Below are positions 11,661 through 25,464 of a stretch of 64,000 nt of DNA, in pieces (position 1 is the stretch's first letter; every line of letters starts with the position of its first letter). The translations under genes and the position numbers were made by a program. The stretch spans positions 3,845,326-3,909,325 of the forward strand of contig ML133436.1 in assembly GCA_003864495.1 (NCBI GenBank), in the 5' to 3' direction. This stretch comes from Nemopilema nomurai. Taxonomy: Eukaryota; Cnidaria; Scyphozoa; Rhizostomeae; Rhizostomatidae. Under the pieces are notes generated by a model. It was not told the DNA's origin. It did no database searches and was given only the letters and a program-made list of their open reading frames with translations.

Positions 11661-14600
11661 ATTATTTGAAAAGTTGGTAGATGCACATCTTAACTTTACA
11701 CAGAATAAATAAAATAGTATACTTGTGGTAGAAAACATTAGCACGTAGAAAGATCTCATTTTGACATAATTGAGAAGATTTCTTCAGCTTCCTTCCTTGA
11801 AATCTTCACAGTATACTGCCTTGAAGATCTACTTGTTGTCTGCCATTATAATGACAGTTCGGAGGAATAGGAACATAAAACTATCAAATATCTACAAAAG
11901 CTATGTTTTCACTGTCATCAAAAGAGATCTTGCAAAATTTCACACCGACTGGAAGATTCCTTGCACTCTGACGGTGGAAGGGCTGCCTCACAGGCCTCCT
12001 GACTAATCTCTGACTATGAAAAACTCTGTTTGTAAAACTCTGATTTTGGCTTCCTGTAGATAAACATTGTGCAAACATACATCAGTAGTGTCAGAAAGGT
12101 TTGGTCAAAGGTACTCAAAGATTTTTTGTCATTTTAGCTTACCCAGATACCGATTGCATAAGTATGTATCCAATAATCTACACTTGAAGACAATAATGTA
12201 ATTAAGGTGTGCAAAATGTGCGCATAAAATGTAGAGTGTAGATAAATTTTCTTTGCAAATTTAGTATTTTTTTTCACGGTTTTCAAAATTTTCAGATGTG
12301 TTCAGGGTATAATTACCCGAACATATACCTAGCTTCTCCGTAAGGCTATTAAAAGCTTTCCTGCGTGTCTCCCTGTTATCAATAAAAATTCCCGTTACTC
12401 TATACGTCCTTGCTTTTAAAGTGAGGTTATTTGTTTGAAGATAATGTATTTGTCTTAATGTATCATTCTGTTCTCTAGATAATATTTTTGCCCTGAAACC
12501 GTAGGGGCGTCCTTTAGTCCCAACTAGAAGAATCCCCATCTCGTTGCCTTCATTTTTCATGATAAACAGTGAACCATCCACTTTATTTCATGTAGCCATG
12601 AGCTCTGTATTAGCAGCATTGTGGTAATGGTTTTACTTTTGCAACTTGATTATATGGAAATTCAAATAGAGCCTGAGAATCGTAAGATGAGAGATGTCTT
12701 TAGATTCAAGACGTGAATTTACCGAACAGGCAAAAATATTTGGGAATACATCTTGCATGAAGACTTTCTGTTTTTCAGGATTTACTGAAGGACATTGAAC
12801 AAAATGTTAGTATAGTCTCTTGCAGGAGTTACTGCGCATGACCATGAAGAAGCAAATAGACAAGAGGACAATGCTGAACTGCATGAGAAAGGCATCGATT
12901 TATTCAAATAGATGATAAAAGTGAACAAAGACAGCCCACTTAGAAAAAGCAAAGTGCTCATATCATAAAAGTGCACAAGAAGCAAAAAATATTGTTGTTA
13001 AAGCGGCTATGGAAGAGTGGCAGCTGTATGAATGCAAATAAGTCTCACTCTCCTTTTTCAGAGCCTTTAGAGTTTTGCTTCAAAGTGCAAATACAGCATA
13101 CAAAAAGTTTGACACATTTGGTTCATTATTAATTATTGCAACTTCAAAGAGATCCATGCAATATGTGGGACAACAGTCATGCTATGACATCAACTTGCTC
13201 TGTTGATAAGCTATACGCCGTTGTTTCTAAAGTCTTAAAATCAAAGGTACATTCATTATTAAGTGGTATAGAGCTTTACGTGTCATTTTGCTAAAGATTC
13301 TAAAGGAAGGATGGCCAATAACTATCAACTGAAAGAGTTGTGCGTAAAAAGTGTTTTGCTATGACCAGTTACAAGCCTCAAGTAAAGCGATGGATACAAG
13401 GCAAGAAAAGCGATAGGTACAAGGGCTAGAAGAGGGGTTCACCAAAAAGAAGAAGGATGTTATAGAGACGGGACTTATTTTAGGGTCGGGAAGGACAAAC
13501 ATTTCTGCAAAAGGAACTATAATCATTAACTTGGATGTCTGCCTCCCTCAGAAAAGCTTAATCCATTGAGCCATTGAGATTTGGTATATTTGGCGAAATT
13601 GGGAATAAAAACCATTGCAATTAATGTCATTATCACATTTTAGTGATGATGTGCATCTCCAGGGCTAAAATGTGGCAAAATGAATACCATACCGCGGAGT
13701 ATCGACAGTTCGACGATCCTAATTGATTATTTATTTTTTAAAAAAAATTGGAAGGGGAGGATTCATACTAAAACTCTGGTGATAGATGGTGGGGAAAGGA
13801 AAAAAAGGTGAACATTGGTTCAAATTGCACATCTCAATGATATTGAATTGACTGACAGAGTTTTACAACCTGAGCACCAATGAGCATTTTCAAGCGATTT
13901 TTGGGCATGCATTATCACGCAACAAAGGTTTTAACTGCTAATGGGGGGCGCCTGGAATTTCAAGAAGGAGCGGCGACTGCTGATGGGAGTGCTTGATAGA
14001 CGCGAAAGCTACGTTTGGCAAGTCAAAAATAAGATTGGCAAAAAATAAGATTTTTAATGAATACCCTTGATAACTCTCCTAGCCGCAATACAATTGCCTG
14101 ATTTCTAAGCAGATCAGCAATAAAGCAGACTTTAGCAGCATCCCTAGTCGATTTTGAATTACATGTTTATGTGTCCGATTAGACAAACAATTCATGTTAT
14201 GTAGCCAAGGTTAGAAGATTTGAAGCTTTTTTAAAATATTTTTGAATAAATTTGATACTTTCAACTGCCTCACCTCAATACCAATGGATTTATCTTCGAA
14301 ATTTCACCAGCTAAATTGACATATTTTTGTTTAAGTTTATACAACACGGGCAATCCTATCTGCTTTTACTACCTTTTGACCCCCCCTCTCCAAGACTTCA
14401 ACTTTTTGTCATAATGAAAGAAGTAAAAGAAAAAATAAATAGCAAAGCATGGAGCAATAGTGAAGCTATAGATATTTCGCAATATTTTGCATATTTTTTG
14501 TCCAAAACGGAAATTCAAAAAGGAACAATAAGCTTGATTTTCTTCTGAAATCTATGAGAAAGAAGCAGCTAGACATTAAAGTGGTCCTTTCGGCTGAAAA

Positions 14601-16290
14601 ATAAAGCATTGTCGACGTCGGCTTACAAGGATTGGTTTGATAAGAAATCTGGGAGAAGAATCTCCTGTTGAATAGATCATTGCAACAACACGCAAGCATC
14701 GTAATGTGACTATTCTGTGATTAGTGAGATCATAAAGTATTACGTATCAAGCTGACCCACATTATGGCGATATGGGCGAAAGGGGCTGTGTTGTCGGTAT
14801 CGCTGTGATGTTTTATTTCGCTACTCCAAATCGCCACGACTTTCATTTTAAAAAGTCAGCTCCCTTACGAGATGTAACGAGCAATCTGTTACCTATAAAG
14901 AGATAAATTGATGACCTCTCCTTACTTGGAGGAAAGAGGAAATAGAAAGATAAGGAACATGTTATATTGACGGCAAATTGATTAAAACAAGGTGTAGGTG
15001 GCATACCCTTCTGCGTCTCAAATGAATTTCCAGAACGTGTTATGTGCGAACTGCCATCTGAGTGGGTTTCCCTGTACCGTTCTAGCAAGCTAGATGATTT
15101 AACAACAACAACCAAGTAGACTGGATATTGGCAACAAGAACTAAAACTACTTTCTTCTTCAGTATCGCTCCACCGCACATGCTACGATAAGCTTGCCAAA
15201 CTGAAGTGGCGGTCTGTCTTGCCTATGTCAGGGGAGGGGGGGGGGCATTTCGGCAGAGAGATGGACAGGCATTGAGGAATGTTCATCGCCGCACAAAACA
15301 GCGTAAATCGCGGATTTTCGGGGCCAAATTGGGTATTGTTAGATGGAACCAAAGCGTATACATTACTTTCAGGGTCACTTTCAGGGGCAACTTGGGCCTA
15401 CAAAAGGTGCCACTGATTATGTTTACATTTTACCAGAATATATCCAGCCTGACAGAGTAGCAAACATGGGTTTTTCTTCACTTCCACCCTATGGAGTCAA
15501 TATAGTATTTCTTTGGGAGTAGGGGAAACGAAGTGGAATGCAATTTACTGTGCATTTAGGTTATTGGTTTAAAAGGCAAATCAACTTTTTCTAGCTGTTT
15601 GTTTTCACAAAAAGCTGTCTTTTAGAGACCACAACTCTAATCTTTTTACATGTTCAAGGGGCCTAAGAAATTTCTGAAATACAACATTACTGTATATTTC
15701 ACATTCTTTCATGTAGCATGAGGTTTGTCTTTTAACTATATAGTACAAATCTGTACCCAAGACGTGGATTGAAAGGGCTCAGCCCATATGGGTGGGTCTT
15801 TGGGCCTAAAATTCTCTTAAATTTTCGGACCTTGATTTGCAATGTCTAGCAAACATTCAGGAGAGCAATATTTGTATCTACAGATACAACATAAAGGCTT
15901 CCCTGAAAGAGTTTTGCAGACAGAAGCACTACAAAGAGGTAGCGCAGGGTATGGCATGAATACTGGCGTTCAAGCCACGCCGAGAAGATTGCGAAAAATT
16001 GGTCTCGGTTTATAGTAACATGAAGACAAGTACTAGAGGCCGGGCTCTACGTGAAGCAATAAGTAACTATTTATGTGTCAATATAAATATGCCTGTCTTG
16101 ACCTTTTTCGACCCAAGACTAATTGTACATTATTTTCTAGGAGACAGAAATCGTAGAGTGAGGGATAAATCAAGGCTAGTGAAACCCAACGGCAAGCACT
16201 GATGCATTAAAACATCCATTCTCTAGTCTCTATTCTGAAAACACCCAAATCGGAGTAGTATTTGGAGTCTTTTTAACTGAAATACTAAAA
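11661..16290. other. gene-poor region, unassigned open frames
   Basis: Mixed AT-rich DNA. A 106-codon frame at 12581-12261 (minus) lies downstream of the minisatellite; it resembles nothing I know and has no signal peptide or membrane segment. Lysine- and glutamate-rich pieces on the plus strand near 12780-13040 are broken by stops and look like decay products. A G-run lies at 15229-15244. Nothing here supports a gene. Confidence 0.35.
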
Positions 16291-16294
16291 AGGG

Positions 16295-16990
16295 TCACGT
16301 GGACTGAAGAAGAAACTGCACTACCTTTGAAAGTAGTATTGGACTACAAAACTGCAAAGCTTGCAGGTGGACAGGATTGGGAATCTGTGCGGACAAAGTA
16401 CGACGACATATCGTCAACGTTTCAGGCTGCCTACCCCTGAGAAGTGAGTACTGAGATTCCACACTCATTGACACTGTCACAGACACTGTGCTTCTTGAAA
16501 TGCCAAATGCATTGGCCACTTTCCTGTACCGTCCCTCATCTGCCAAATAGTACAAAGTAACTGCTACTTTTTTTTCCACTGATAGCGGTTTGCGCATGTT
16601 TGTCTGTTGTTTGCTTAAAAATGGAGTGACTTCGTCACAGAGGCTATAGAAGCTATCACGAGACATACGGAAATTCTCCAACCATTCCTCTGCAACAACA
16701 ACATCATTTAGAAAATTCATCCACCAGGCACTGGTTCTACCTGGCCGGGTCTAGAATCTTCTCTTTTTTCTGTGTTAGACTTCTGCATTTCTAGCCAACA
16801 TCATCATCAGGTTACTGGTTTGTCTGGAAATGGAAATGCTCTCAAGAATTCTGACGAGAAGCCGAAACTGCCTTATTTTGTGCTGCATAAACAAAAAATT
16901 GGTAAATCGAGCCAAGGCTGCGAACTGTGACAGCATCAGAACTATCCTCCATGCTACAAGCATATTTTTTAGGCTTTCTGAATTCATTTT
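16295..16990 (-). pseudogene. PIF/Harbinger transposase, N-terminal fragment, dead
   Basis: Reading down the minus strand from about 16987 gives a frame with two in-frame stops (TAA near 16773 and TAG near 16750), then MNFLNDVVVAEEWLENFRMS and a helix-turn-helix segment KVANAFGISRSTVSVTV. The segment before it, RPGRTSAWW, is typical of the start of Harbinger-type (DDE_Tnp_4) transposases. After the HTH the resemblance stops and no DDE catalytic residues can be found. It is a truncated, multiply interrupted remnant, and its HTH region is unlike that of the intact Harbinger transposase at 36985-38067, so it comes from a different family. Confidence 0.8.
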
Positions 16991-17109
16991 CGTAATAATT
17001 CTTCAACGCAGTAGTCTGTTAACTTGATGTTTGGTTTTCTGTCGTCAAAAAGCCGCGGATTACATATTCAAACTACCTCGAATTGAAAAATATCCTGTCT
17101 CACTTTCGA

Positions 17110-17333
17110 TAAATGACGTAGACGGATTCGATCTGGACCAGATCCACCCGTTTACACGGGATCCGGTTCAGATCAGATCCATACGGGATCACCTCTGAAA
17201 GCGATCCCAAAAGTGTTCGGATAGCGGGTCCAACAGTATACGGATCCACCAGTTCCTGTGTAAACAAAAGGGCTATCCGTACTCTTTTGGATCCGATCTG
17301 GATCCGATCCACTCTCGTGTAAACGGGGTCTAA
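17110..17333 (-). mobile_element. GATCCG-rich non-autonomous DNA element, partial copy
   Basis: A patch of GATCCG/GATCTG words framed by GTGTAAAC and GTTTACAC motifs. On the minus strand it begins AGACCCCGTTTACACGAG. The layout (terminal GTTTACAC, internal GTTTACAC, a GGGATCGCTTTCAGA-type segment, then a further GTGTAAACGGG) is paralleled at 60855-61222, so both appear to belong to one family. The far end is missing here, and no target duplication was found. Confidence 0.6.
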
Positions 17334-17339
17334 GTTAAT

Positions 17340-20300
17340 CCTTGGATGGGGGTCGGAGTTAATCCTTTGATAGGAACGGAGTTATTTCGCAATCGGGAGA
17401 AGGGGGTTTTTAAGTTATGTGTAACAAGGGATCTGGGGTACTCCTCATAGGGAAAATCCTGTGACTTCAGAATTGACAAAAAGTTCATTGAGCGAATTAC
17501 TGTTTGACTTTAAAAAAGAAGAATGCATACTTGATGTTACATTACCTAAGATCCCACTGTAACCTTGAGCACACATCAGCTTCGGCTAAAAGAAGATTAT
17601 AGGAAAAATAAATTTAATTAAGTGCCGACTGTCATTCTTTTTGCGAATCGAACAACGCAAGAGCAACTGGGACTGTGTCAAATGTGAAACTTGGCAGACA
17701 AAAATTCCGGGATCTTTTCAAAAGAAAATTCGGTACTTGGTAGACGATCTATTCATTTCGTAACCAGAGGAAGCCTTACTTTGTAACGGAATATATTTGT
17801 GAGCGGAATGTTTCAGGCAAGAGCAGCTGCTAAACCACGACTTTGTACCCCCTGTCACGGAAACTAAGTACAAAGGAGGTTTGCAAATGTTCTCAGTTCC
17901 AAGCGCTTTACCGTTTGAGTAACAGGCTTCGCCAAGCCATTTACTTTCCATTCTGATTAGTCCAAAAAGCGTGATCTACAGTCGGTTTAAAGTCTTGATT
18001 CGCAATACCACGAACATGGAGCCATACTAAAACGGTAAGTGCTGCAGAATAACGACTTTTACGATGTGATTTTCTGCAAAATCAAGGGATTAGCCGATAA
18101 TGCTTTTTTGCCATTTCTAATCGGAAATTCCTTTTGAAAGGAAATGCTCGATCATACTTTATTTTCATTGGAAAGAAGGCAAGACAAGCAAGTTATTCTA
18201 GAATTATGTTACGAAATACTTTTCATCAAATTATTGAATAATGAGTTTTACATTTTAGAAGCCAAAGTAAAGGGTACCGTTTGTGGTACAATGTCGTTTA
18301 CTAACAAAAGTTAAAATACCTCAAGTTAGGAAAATTACCTCAAGATGAATTATTAGTCCTTAATTTACGCCCACGTTTTCGATGGCGTCGACAACTCTTC
18401 GGAAAGAGAATAACCACTGCTGTAATTAACTCCTGGGAGTTAGAAAACTATTTACCCAATACATTGGCAGGTTTTCAACAAAAAATTTTCAGACAACAAA
18501 TAACTGTAAATGGGTTGCTAGCGGCTTCTGAACAGGCAAGTTGCTACCGTTAATGGATAGTTTTTCGCTCAACACGAGTAACTAGATAAAGCCTGAGTGC
18601 TCTAGATTTTTGATAGGCTGCGTTTGACCCATTTTATCAGAATTCCCTTTCGCGGCGCATTTGTTTCTGAAGTTTGCTTAACGTTGTGATGCAATCGACA
18701 GTACGCAAATGTATGAAAGTATTTGAAAAGCCGTACCACCTTAAAACCCTCTGTTGGATTTCTGGTTGTTGCAGATGTACAAGCGGGTTGCTTATTTTCT
18801 CGTTACTCGTACAAGCGCGTTATTCGTTAAATTATCTCCAGGATTATGCAGAGCTGTCAATCGTTACGCAGAGAAAGATAAGGAGGGACGATTACGAAGT
18901 TTAACTCTGAAAATGGCGTAGTTTAATCCCTTTTCGACAAGGTTCTGCTAATGGTTTGACATGGAGTAGGAAACTGAGGAACACATGGGAAGAATAATTG
19001 TGAAGCAGATGATTCTACTTTGCCAACAGATTCAACAGAGAAATTAATCTTTATCACGAGCCTGCTGCATGACAAAGGCCTCACCCATCTTTCTCGATAA
19101 TTATGTAATACTCTGTGAAAATAACATATGTAATTATGCAATTTGCATGCGAGTTTCTTGTATTGGCAATATCTTCAATTTGGCTCATCTTTTAGAAGAG
19201 CGGTATAAGCTCATACCCAGCAGGTCTCCAGTAGCCCTTTGCACTTCTACGAAGTGGCGTAGTCTGAATTACGCATTATGGCTTGATCTCAGGGTCCCAT
19301 AGCTACAACAGCATGGCACAAACAAACAACAAATACAAGCGGCTTCATATAACGGGCTAGTGAAAACTCTAATTAATCAATCGTCAGTTGCAAATTTAAG
19401 ATGTACAAACTCTTTTCTAAGAGATAAACAATATTTGGACAAGCATTCCCCGATGGAAATGGTCCGGTTGAATCCTTTATAGACAGAATGCTGTACATTA
19501 TACCTACAAAGGAACTTCCTCATTGCTCGTGATGTCATCAAGACATCGTTAATCGCAAAAGGTAGTTGCATTGAATTACACGTATTTTGAATTACAGCGA
19601 AAAATCATGCAAAGGCTGATGATCTGTCCCCGTTAAAGATTAGTATCTGAGTTTTGATGGCAGATTTGCCTCTTTGCCTCTTGTATCATGTTTCGATATA
19701 GCTGCTAATCATGAACGCACTTCTGGTCCATATTTCTGTAAGACATTCCAACTACTAGTATGCATTGAGTAGCTTGAAGCTAAGGCAGTAACAAACAACA
19801 CCATTTGTGGCTAAAGCTTCTGACTTAGGGATAATGGCTGGGCTAATGGCGATAGATGGCAGCAGGGAAATGCTCAAATTTTTGGACCCTTAAGCATTCG
19901 CAATGCCTTTCAATAGGATGCATTATGCATGCCAAACATTTAAAATTCTTTCAAGCCAATCGACTTTGCTGGATTATCAGTGTGCAAATCACGTGACAAT
20001 ACGTGGTATAGAATGCTGGCCACCAAACTTCTTGTCCCGCCATCACTTTATAATACGAGGAAGCCATTCGCTTTTTAATAAAGTAGTTACCACTCAAAGC
20101 CAAATGCTCAAATTTGTTTGGCTTAAATTTCTATTCTACAATATAAATACATGATATGACGAAAGTCTCCATAAACAAATATCTCTGTAGACAACATGAC
20201 TGGAGTTCTCTAGAATTGCAGTATCTTCCTTCTGGTATGATGACATTCCATAAGTCATTCTATTTCTGGAGATTTTGGGACGTTTGAAAACTTTAAGATT

Positions 20301-20927
20301 TTACCAACCCCTTTTTAAACCATATTTTTGAGTATCTTTTCCATGCATTAACTGCTGTACAGTTGCCAAAAGTCTTCTAAGGCAATACAGGAAATTTTGA
20401 CAAAATATGTCCCCGATTATTATTTTTGCGCTCTTTGTGTTCTTCATAAAATACACAAAGTTTGTTTCACCTGCCAATATTTGAGCGCAACATGACAGGA
20501 AAGTTAGGAGAACAGCGAGAAGAAAGCAGATTTTGCATTCAAACCGTCAAAAACAATAAATAATGGTAATAATGTGGTCTTTACGCCCTACACAACTGCA
20601 TTTCACTGTTATCATTCGAGTGAATCTTTTACACGATCCCTGTCGAGGCAAAGCCTAAAAGACATGAAGTTTAATCTGATAGAGTACATCTACCCGCTAT
20701 TCATTGATTAGATCGGCTAATGTTTCAACTTGAAAGTTGCTGAATGAGTCTCTAGTTGTTTTTTCTTTCTTCATAGAGCTGTTTTACAGAGAGGTAGTTG
20801 CTTGCAGAAAGGAGATGGCATCAGAGTGATTCTTCGCTGGAGCATTTGTCTTGCCAAAAAGCACGATTTGCATTTCTACTTTTTATGAACACAATATTGT
20901 CAAATCACTAATAGACCGGAGCCAGTA
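17340..20927. other. non-coding region upstream of the GPCR
   Basis: About 3.5 kb of AT-rich DNA without a recognisable gene, element or tandem array. Small open frames on both strands show no family features. The proximal part should hold the GPCR promoter and any 5' non-coding exon, but nothing diagnostic is visible. Confidence 0.4.
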
Positions 20928-23783
20928 ATGATTGACTCGTTATTGAACGAGTCTGCCCTACCATATCAGTCTTCGAGAGCCAATGATAGTTGGCTGACCA
21001 AGAAAGCAGTGGAAGAAGATATAGAAGTCAATTTGTCCACAGCATCAACAGCAATTGTGACTTGCTTCCTATGCATTGTCATTATTATAACAGTTCTTGG
21101 TAACAGTGCCGCTTTGGCTGCGTTCAGTATATACCGACCGTTGCGTACTGTGACCAACTACTTCTTAATCAATCTGTGCATTTCTGACATCACTGTTGCA
21201 ACGATCTGTATGCCTTTCTGGATTTCATACATCCTAACTGGTTGGCCCAGCGTCCTTAATGGCGGTGTATACACATTCTGGGTGTGCCTTGATACATTCT
21301 GCGGCACGTGGTCAATTATGAGCCTAGCAATGATCAGCATTGAGAGATACATTTGTGTTGGGTTCCCTCTTTACTATCAAAATCTGGTGACACGAAGAAG
21401 GACCTTGATAATGATTGCATTTGTGCTCTTTTATAGCACGATTGCATCTCTCCTTGGCTATGCCCAGTTCTTTTCTCCAAGTCCCAATTTATCTATGTCA
21501 ATTTTTGCGCTTTCTTTTGTTGTGCCCGTCATCATCAAGTCATACACGTATTGGAAAATTTATAAAGAAGCCAAAAAACAGCAAAAGTTTATCAACCAAG
21601 AAGAAAAGGACAGAATCCGACTGCTTGAGCAAAAGCATCTGTTTTCAGTGAGAAAACTTTCAGACGAAGAGTCGCCTTCCACGCAAGGTAGAATGCGACA
21701 TTTTTTCTCGATTGGCTCTATCTAAACTCCTTACGGTTTCTCCAAACAACAGTTTGCTGTCATTATGGAGGCATGATAGTGTTGATGGCATTTGTCTTTG
21801 AACCTTAACTAGTACCCTTGCACTCTATTGTAAAGTCTATCAAAAGTCATTGGGACCTCTCAGTGTTTTTGCGTCTATTATTGACACCAAGGACAAATAT
21901 CCATTTACGCCCTTCCGCCTCTAAAAAGTGTTGATAATCATGGACAGTTTCCTGTCAACCTGGGGAAGAGATTTGACGCAAAAAACAGTCACGTTTTGAA
22001 ACACAACCGCATTGTTTGAAAAGGAGAGGTGGAGATATATATCAGAGATGAAGTATTTTTCTAGGTGTTCCAATATTTTTAGCAGACATTGAAAGTTGCT
22101 AAACTTCTTGAACTTAATTTTTGCTCTCCATTTCAACTAAAATCATAATTACACACATGCATCCAAATTTAAACATAACCATGTATTAAACTTTGCGGTC
22201 CTCTTTTCAGCAGACAAGAAAATGGCTAGCGATCTGAATGATAGATGCCTTGAATCTTCAAAAGGGGAAGCTGTGGTTATACCTTCCGGTGACCAGCATG
22301 GAGACGATTTCGCTTTCGACTCCGAAGAGAGGTACATCGATACGTGCATGTCGAGAGTACTGGCCTGTTATAGTCCTTCTGATCATCATGCGAACTCCAC
22401 CACTACAATCTTAAAATCAGAGAGAAACATCTCAAGAGGTATGTAGATAGACAATTCGTACTACATTATACAATCCATGAAAAATTTCGCAAGTGAAAGC
22501 TTTTAACTAGAAGCAATAGAAAGGTAGATCGAAAGTGAAGCAGACAAATCAAATGTTGCTTCTATGTTTACAGCTAGAAAAATTAATACTGCATCTTTGA
22601 TAACAAGATCATTTTAAGTAAAAAATTGAAGGAGAATTCAAAACCCTTTGGTGAAAATTGAAAGAATTTTCTTAATCCTTCAGGGAGGTTAAGCTGTTGC
22701 TGTTGCAAGAAAGACGTAGAAAACCAATCCCCAAAATCAAGACTTACGTCTTCTGGCGATGTGGAAGTGACGTATGAATCCTCCGGGCTGTCATCTGCTG
22801 ATAAATGCAGCTCAGACTCATTCAAAAGGTTGAAAAAACTTGGCATAGAAGACTGGAATGCATACCTCGATGAGCTGGAAGGGCTTCAAGAGCCGGTAGT
22901 TGAAGTGGCGCCGGCAACCAAAGAAATTGCCAAGGTAAGCGCAAAAGATCAATTCTGAAATTATGGTCAAAAGTTGATTTCGTTTTGGCTGTTGAAATTT
23001 TTATTTTGACCATGACTTTTCAAGGATAAACTGAAATATATCACAAAGAAAGAAATATATCATTACAGAGATAGTTATGACAAATATCATTGAGGAATCT
23101 ACGTCTCTATACGCAAGAATTAAGCAATTAAGCAAAGCTTCAAACATTTTTGTGTGGCATATATTGTATTGATTGACGCAAATGCTTTCTATTCATCCTT
23201 TAACTGTTTTACTTTGTTTAACTTGTGCTAGAAGTGCCTATCAAAAGAGGAGCTGTGTGATGGATGTACCATTGAAGTCTGTAAGCCACTAACAGGTAAA
23301 AGCCCACTGCTGCCAATCAAAAGTTGCAACACCTATTCGATGAGAGTGGACGCCAAGCAAAACAGCAAAGAAAACAAGCAAGTCGCCACAACTTACGTCG
23401 ATACTGTCTCCAAACAAATGAGCAAACGGCAGCCATCCGGCTTTCCACGTGTCAGGGCTGTGAAGTTTATCAAATCTGAAAGCACCGTGGAACTGAAGCA
23501 GAAAGGATTGTCCCGCTTCAAGCGTTTGCAGAGAGAAGTCAAGGCATCCAAAGTCATTGGGAGAATAATAGGCACGTTCCTCATACTGTGGACCCCCTTT
23601 ATGGTGGTTGTTTTCATGAGCAGTCTCGGCATTGAAGTTTCCATGAAAACGGTCATAGCCGCCAAGTGTTTGCATTATGCAAATAGCGCGATCAACCCCA
23701 TTCTATACGTTATCTTTAACAAGAACTTCAAAAAAGCTCTTAGTCGATTACTGAGAATGTATTATAGGAACAATGATCGATGA
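20928..23783 (+). CDS. class A GPCR, biogenic-amine-receptor-like, four exons
   Basis: Seven-transmembrane rhodopsin-family receptor of about 596 residues. Exons: 20928-21687, 22211-22438, 22684-22934 and 23232-23783, joined at phases 1, 1 and 0. The N-terminus has three possible N-glycosylation sites (N7, N19, N35). Landmarks: GN in TM1 (N59), NLCISD in TM2 (D87), D122 at the amine-binding position 3.32, ERY at 139-141, P200 in TM5, and REVKASK before TM6 with E515 at 6.30. TM6 has FLILWTPF (W533); TM7 ends NPILY (568-572). The third intracellular loop is about 300 residues and is encoded largely by the middle exons, as in amine and muscarinic receptors. Odd points: the usual cysteine at 3.25 is Y115, extracellular loop 2 is very short and lacks cysteine, and the TM4 tryptophan appears to be leucine. 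The ligand is unknown. Confidence 0.88.
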
Positions 23784-23984
23784 GGTCGACCGTCGCAATC
23801 AATTGAAGGAAGGCTTTGCATAACTGGAACATTCTAATGATGCTGCTCTGTTCCGCTCTGTAGGCTTGACACTCCGTTACTAGTCGCATGATCACATGAT
23901 TGAATTCAGCCTAATCAATTTCATGTATACGAGGAAGAATGGCACAGGCCTATCCTTGACACCTTCAGAGAATTGTAAAGAAAT

Positions 23985-24145
23985 GTCTTGGGAAAAATCA
24001 CTCGAATTCTGCTGCACCTAGCTAACTAAATTGGTCAACCTCAGTTGTGATACCTACACATTCTACTTAGTTACCGAAGCAGGTAACCAAGAACTTCTTT
24101 TGTTACAGAACGGAAAGCTGACCAAAAGCTGACAAAATAATTGTT
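23985..24145 (-). mobile_element. Penelope-like element 3' non-coding fragment
   Basis: This segment closely matches 25465-25590: both share blocks such as CTAACTAAATTG, CAACCTCAGTTGTGATACCT and AGCTGACCAAAAGCTGACAA. At the second site the homologous sequence lies directly downstream of Penelope GIY-YIG coding sequence, so this is a 3' non-coding tail of the same family, severely 5' truncated. Confidence 0.7.
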
Positions 24146-25464
24146 CTTGCTAGAAATAGCATCTGTTTACCTAAAGGGTATTTCAGTAGACAAAAGTAAA
24201 TGTACAGTTAATTGGAAAAAGTATAGAAAAGCCATAATCTCTTTCGAGTGATTTTATGGTGATTAATGCATCTTTGCTGAATATACTGCTATCTTCTTAA
24301 ATCGATTAAATATGTGGAGTCCAATGGTATTCGTGCATTTTTTAAGTTCAATGTAATTCATTTGTAGCTTCTAGAACTATAAATAGTAAGGTAGGATTAA
24401 TTGATTGTAAAAGACGCATTTATTGTAGCTTAAAGTCACTTGTCCCTTGAAGTTGATTTTAGCCATCTATGGGACTGATAATGAGCAATAGTCTAGTTAA
24501 AAGCAAGTGCAATTCTAAAGAGAGTTTTGTTTGTCATTCCTGAACAGGCCTTAGATGACGCAAAATGACAATTTGCTTTGAACTGTTTTGATAGGGAGAT
24601 GGGGATACCTTGTCTTTTGGCTTCCTTTTTCCCTGCAAACATTGCATATTTGAATGTGTTTACGGGTTGCTGGATGACTGTTGAATGCCCTTTGATTTTG
24701 TTTTACTTCATTTTGACTGCAAAATTGATTAAAACTGGACTTGCCGTATCTTAGACACAGTATCTTGTCATATCACAGCCAAGCCAAAAGAACAGGAGCT
24801 TGTTCTACCAGAAAATGCTCCCGAAATATGTCGTTAATTTTGCTTGCTCTTCGTGTTCACTTACCAACTAGTATCAAAGCCATGCTTTCTTAGCCAACTT
24901 ACCTTCTTTAAACGCACATCTTCAGGCCATATGCCTGAGGGAATTAGCAATGTTGACAATCATGTGGCTTCACGGAGTCCACTATCAATTTCCAAAACAA
25001 CCTTATACATTAAGCAAATATAATTGAAGAAACCGAAAGAGAAATAGGAACAGGCTCTTGCCCGTGCAAGATGACTCTCGCGCTCTCTTTCTCGTTTTTC
25101 CATAGCTAATTCCATGACAAGAAGAATAATTTCAAGAACCTTAAATTTCAATTTTAAGCCATTTAGATTCTGCTGGGCAAACAAGACCAGCTTGATCTTT
25201 GGCTTCACTTTGGGAAAACAGCTGGACAACTGACTTCACTCTTGGTGGTAATACACCAACTTAATTTGCTCTTACCTCTTGAAGCAGATGCTACGCAACC
25301 AATGATAGAAATTCAGATATTCTCGAAACTGCCCTGCAGAGCTTTTGACTAATGGTAAGTCTTGTCCCTATAGGATTCACACTGATGTACTGTATTTGAT
25401 TTGAAGCATTTTGCCGTGGTTATCAAGGCACATCTTTTTGCAGATTGGCGGGTCTTGCCCACCA

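Noticed and set aside
23289..23675. Minus-strand frames over GPCR exon 4
   Set aside because: Shadows of the receptor exon.
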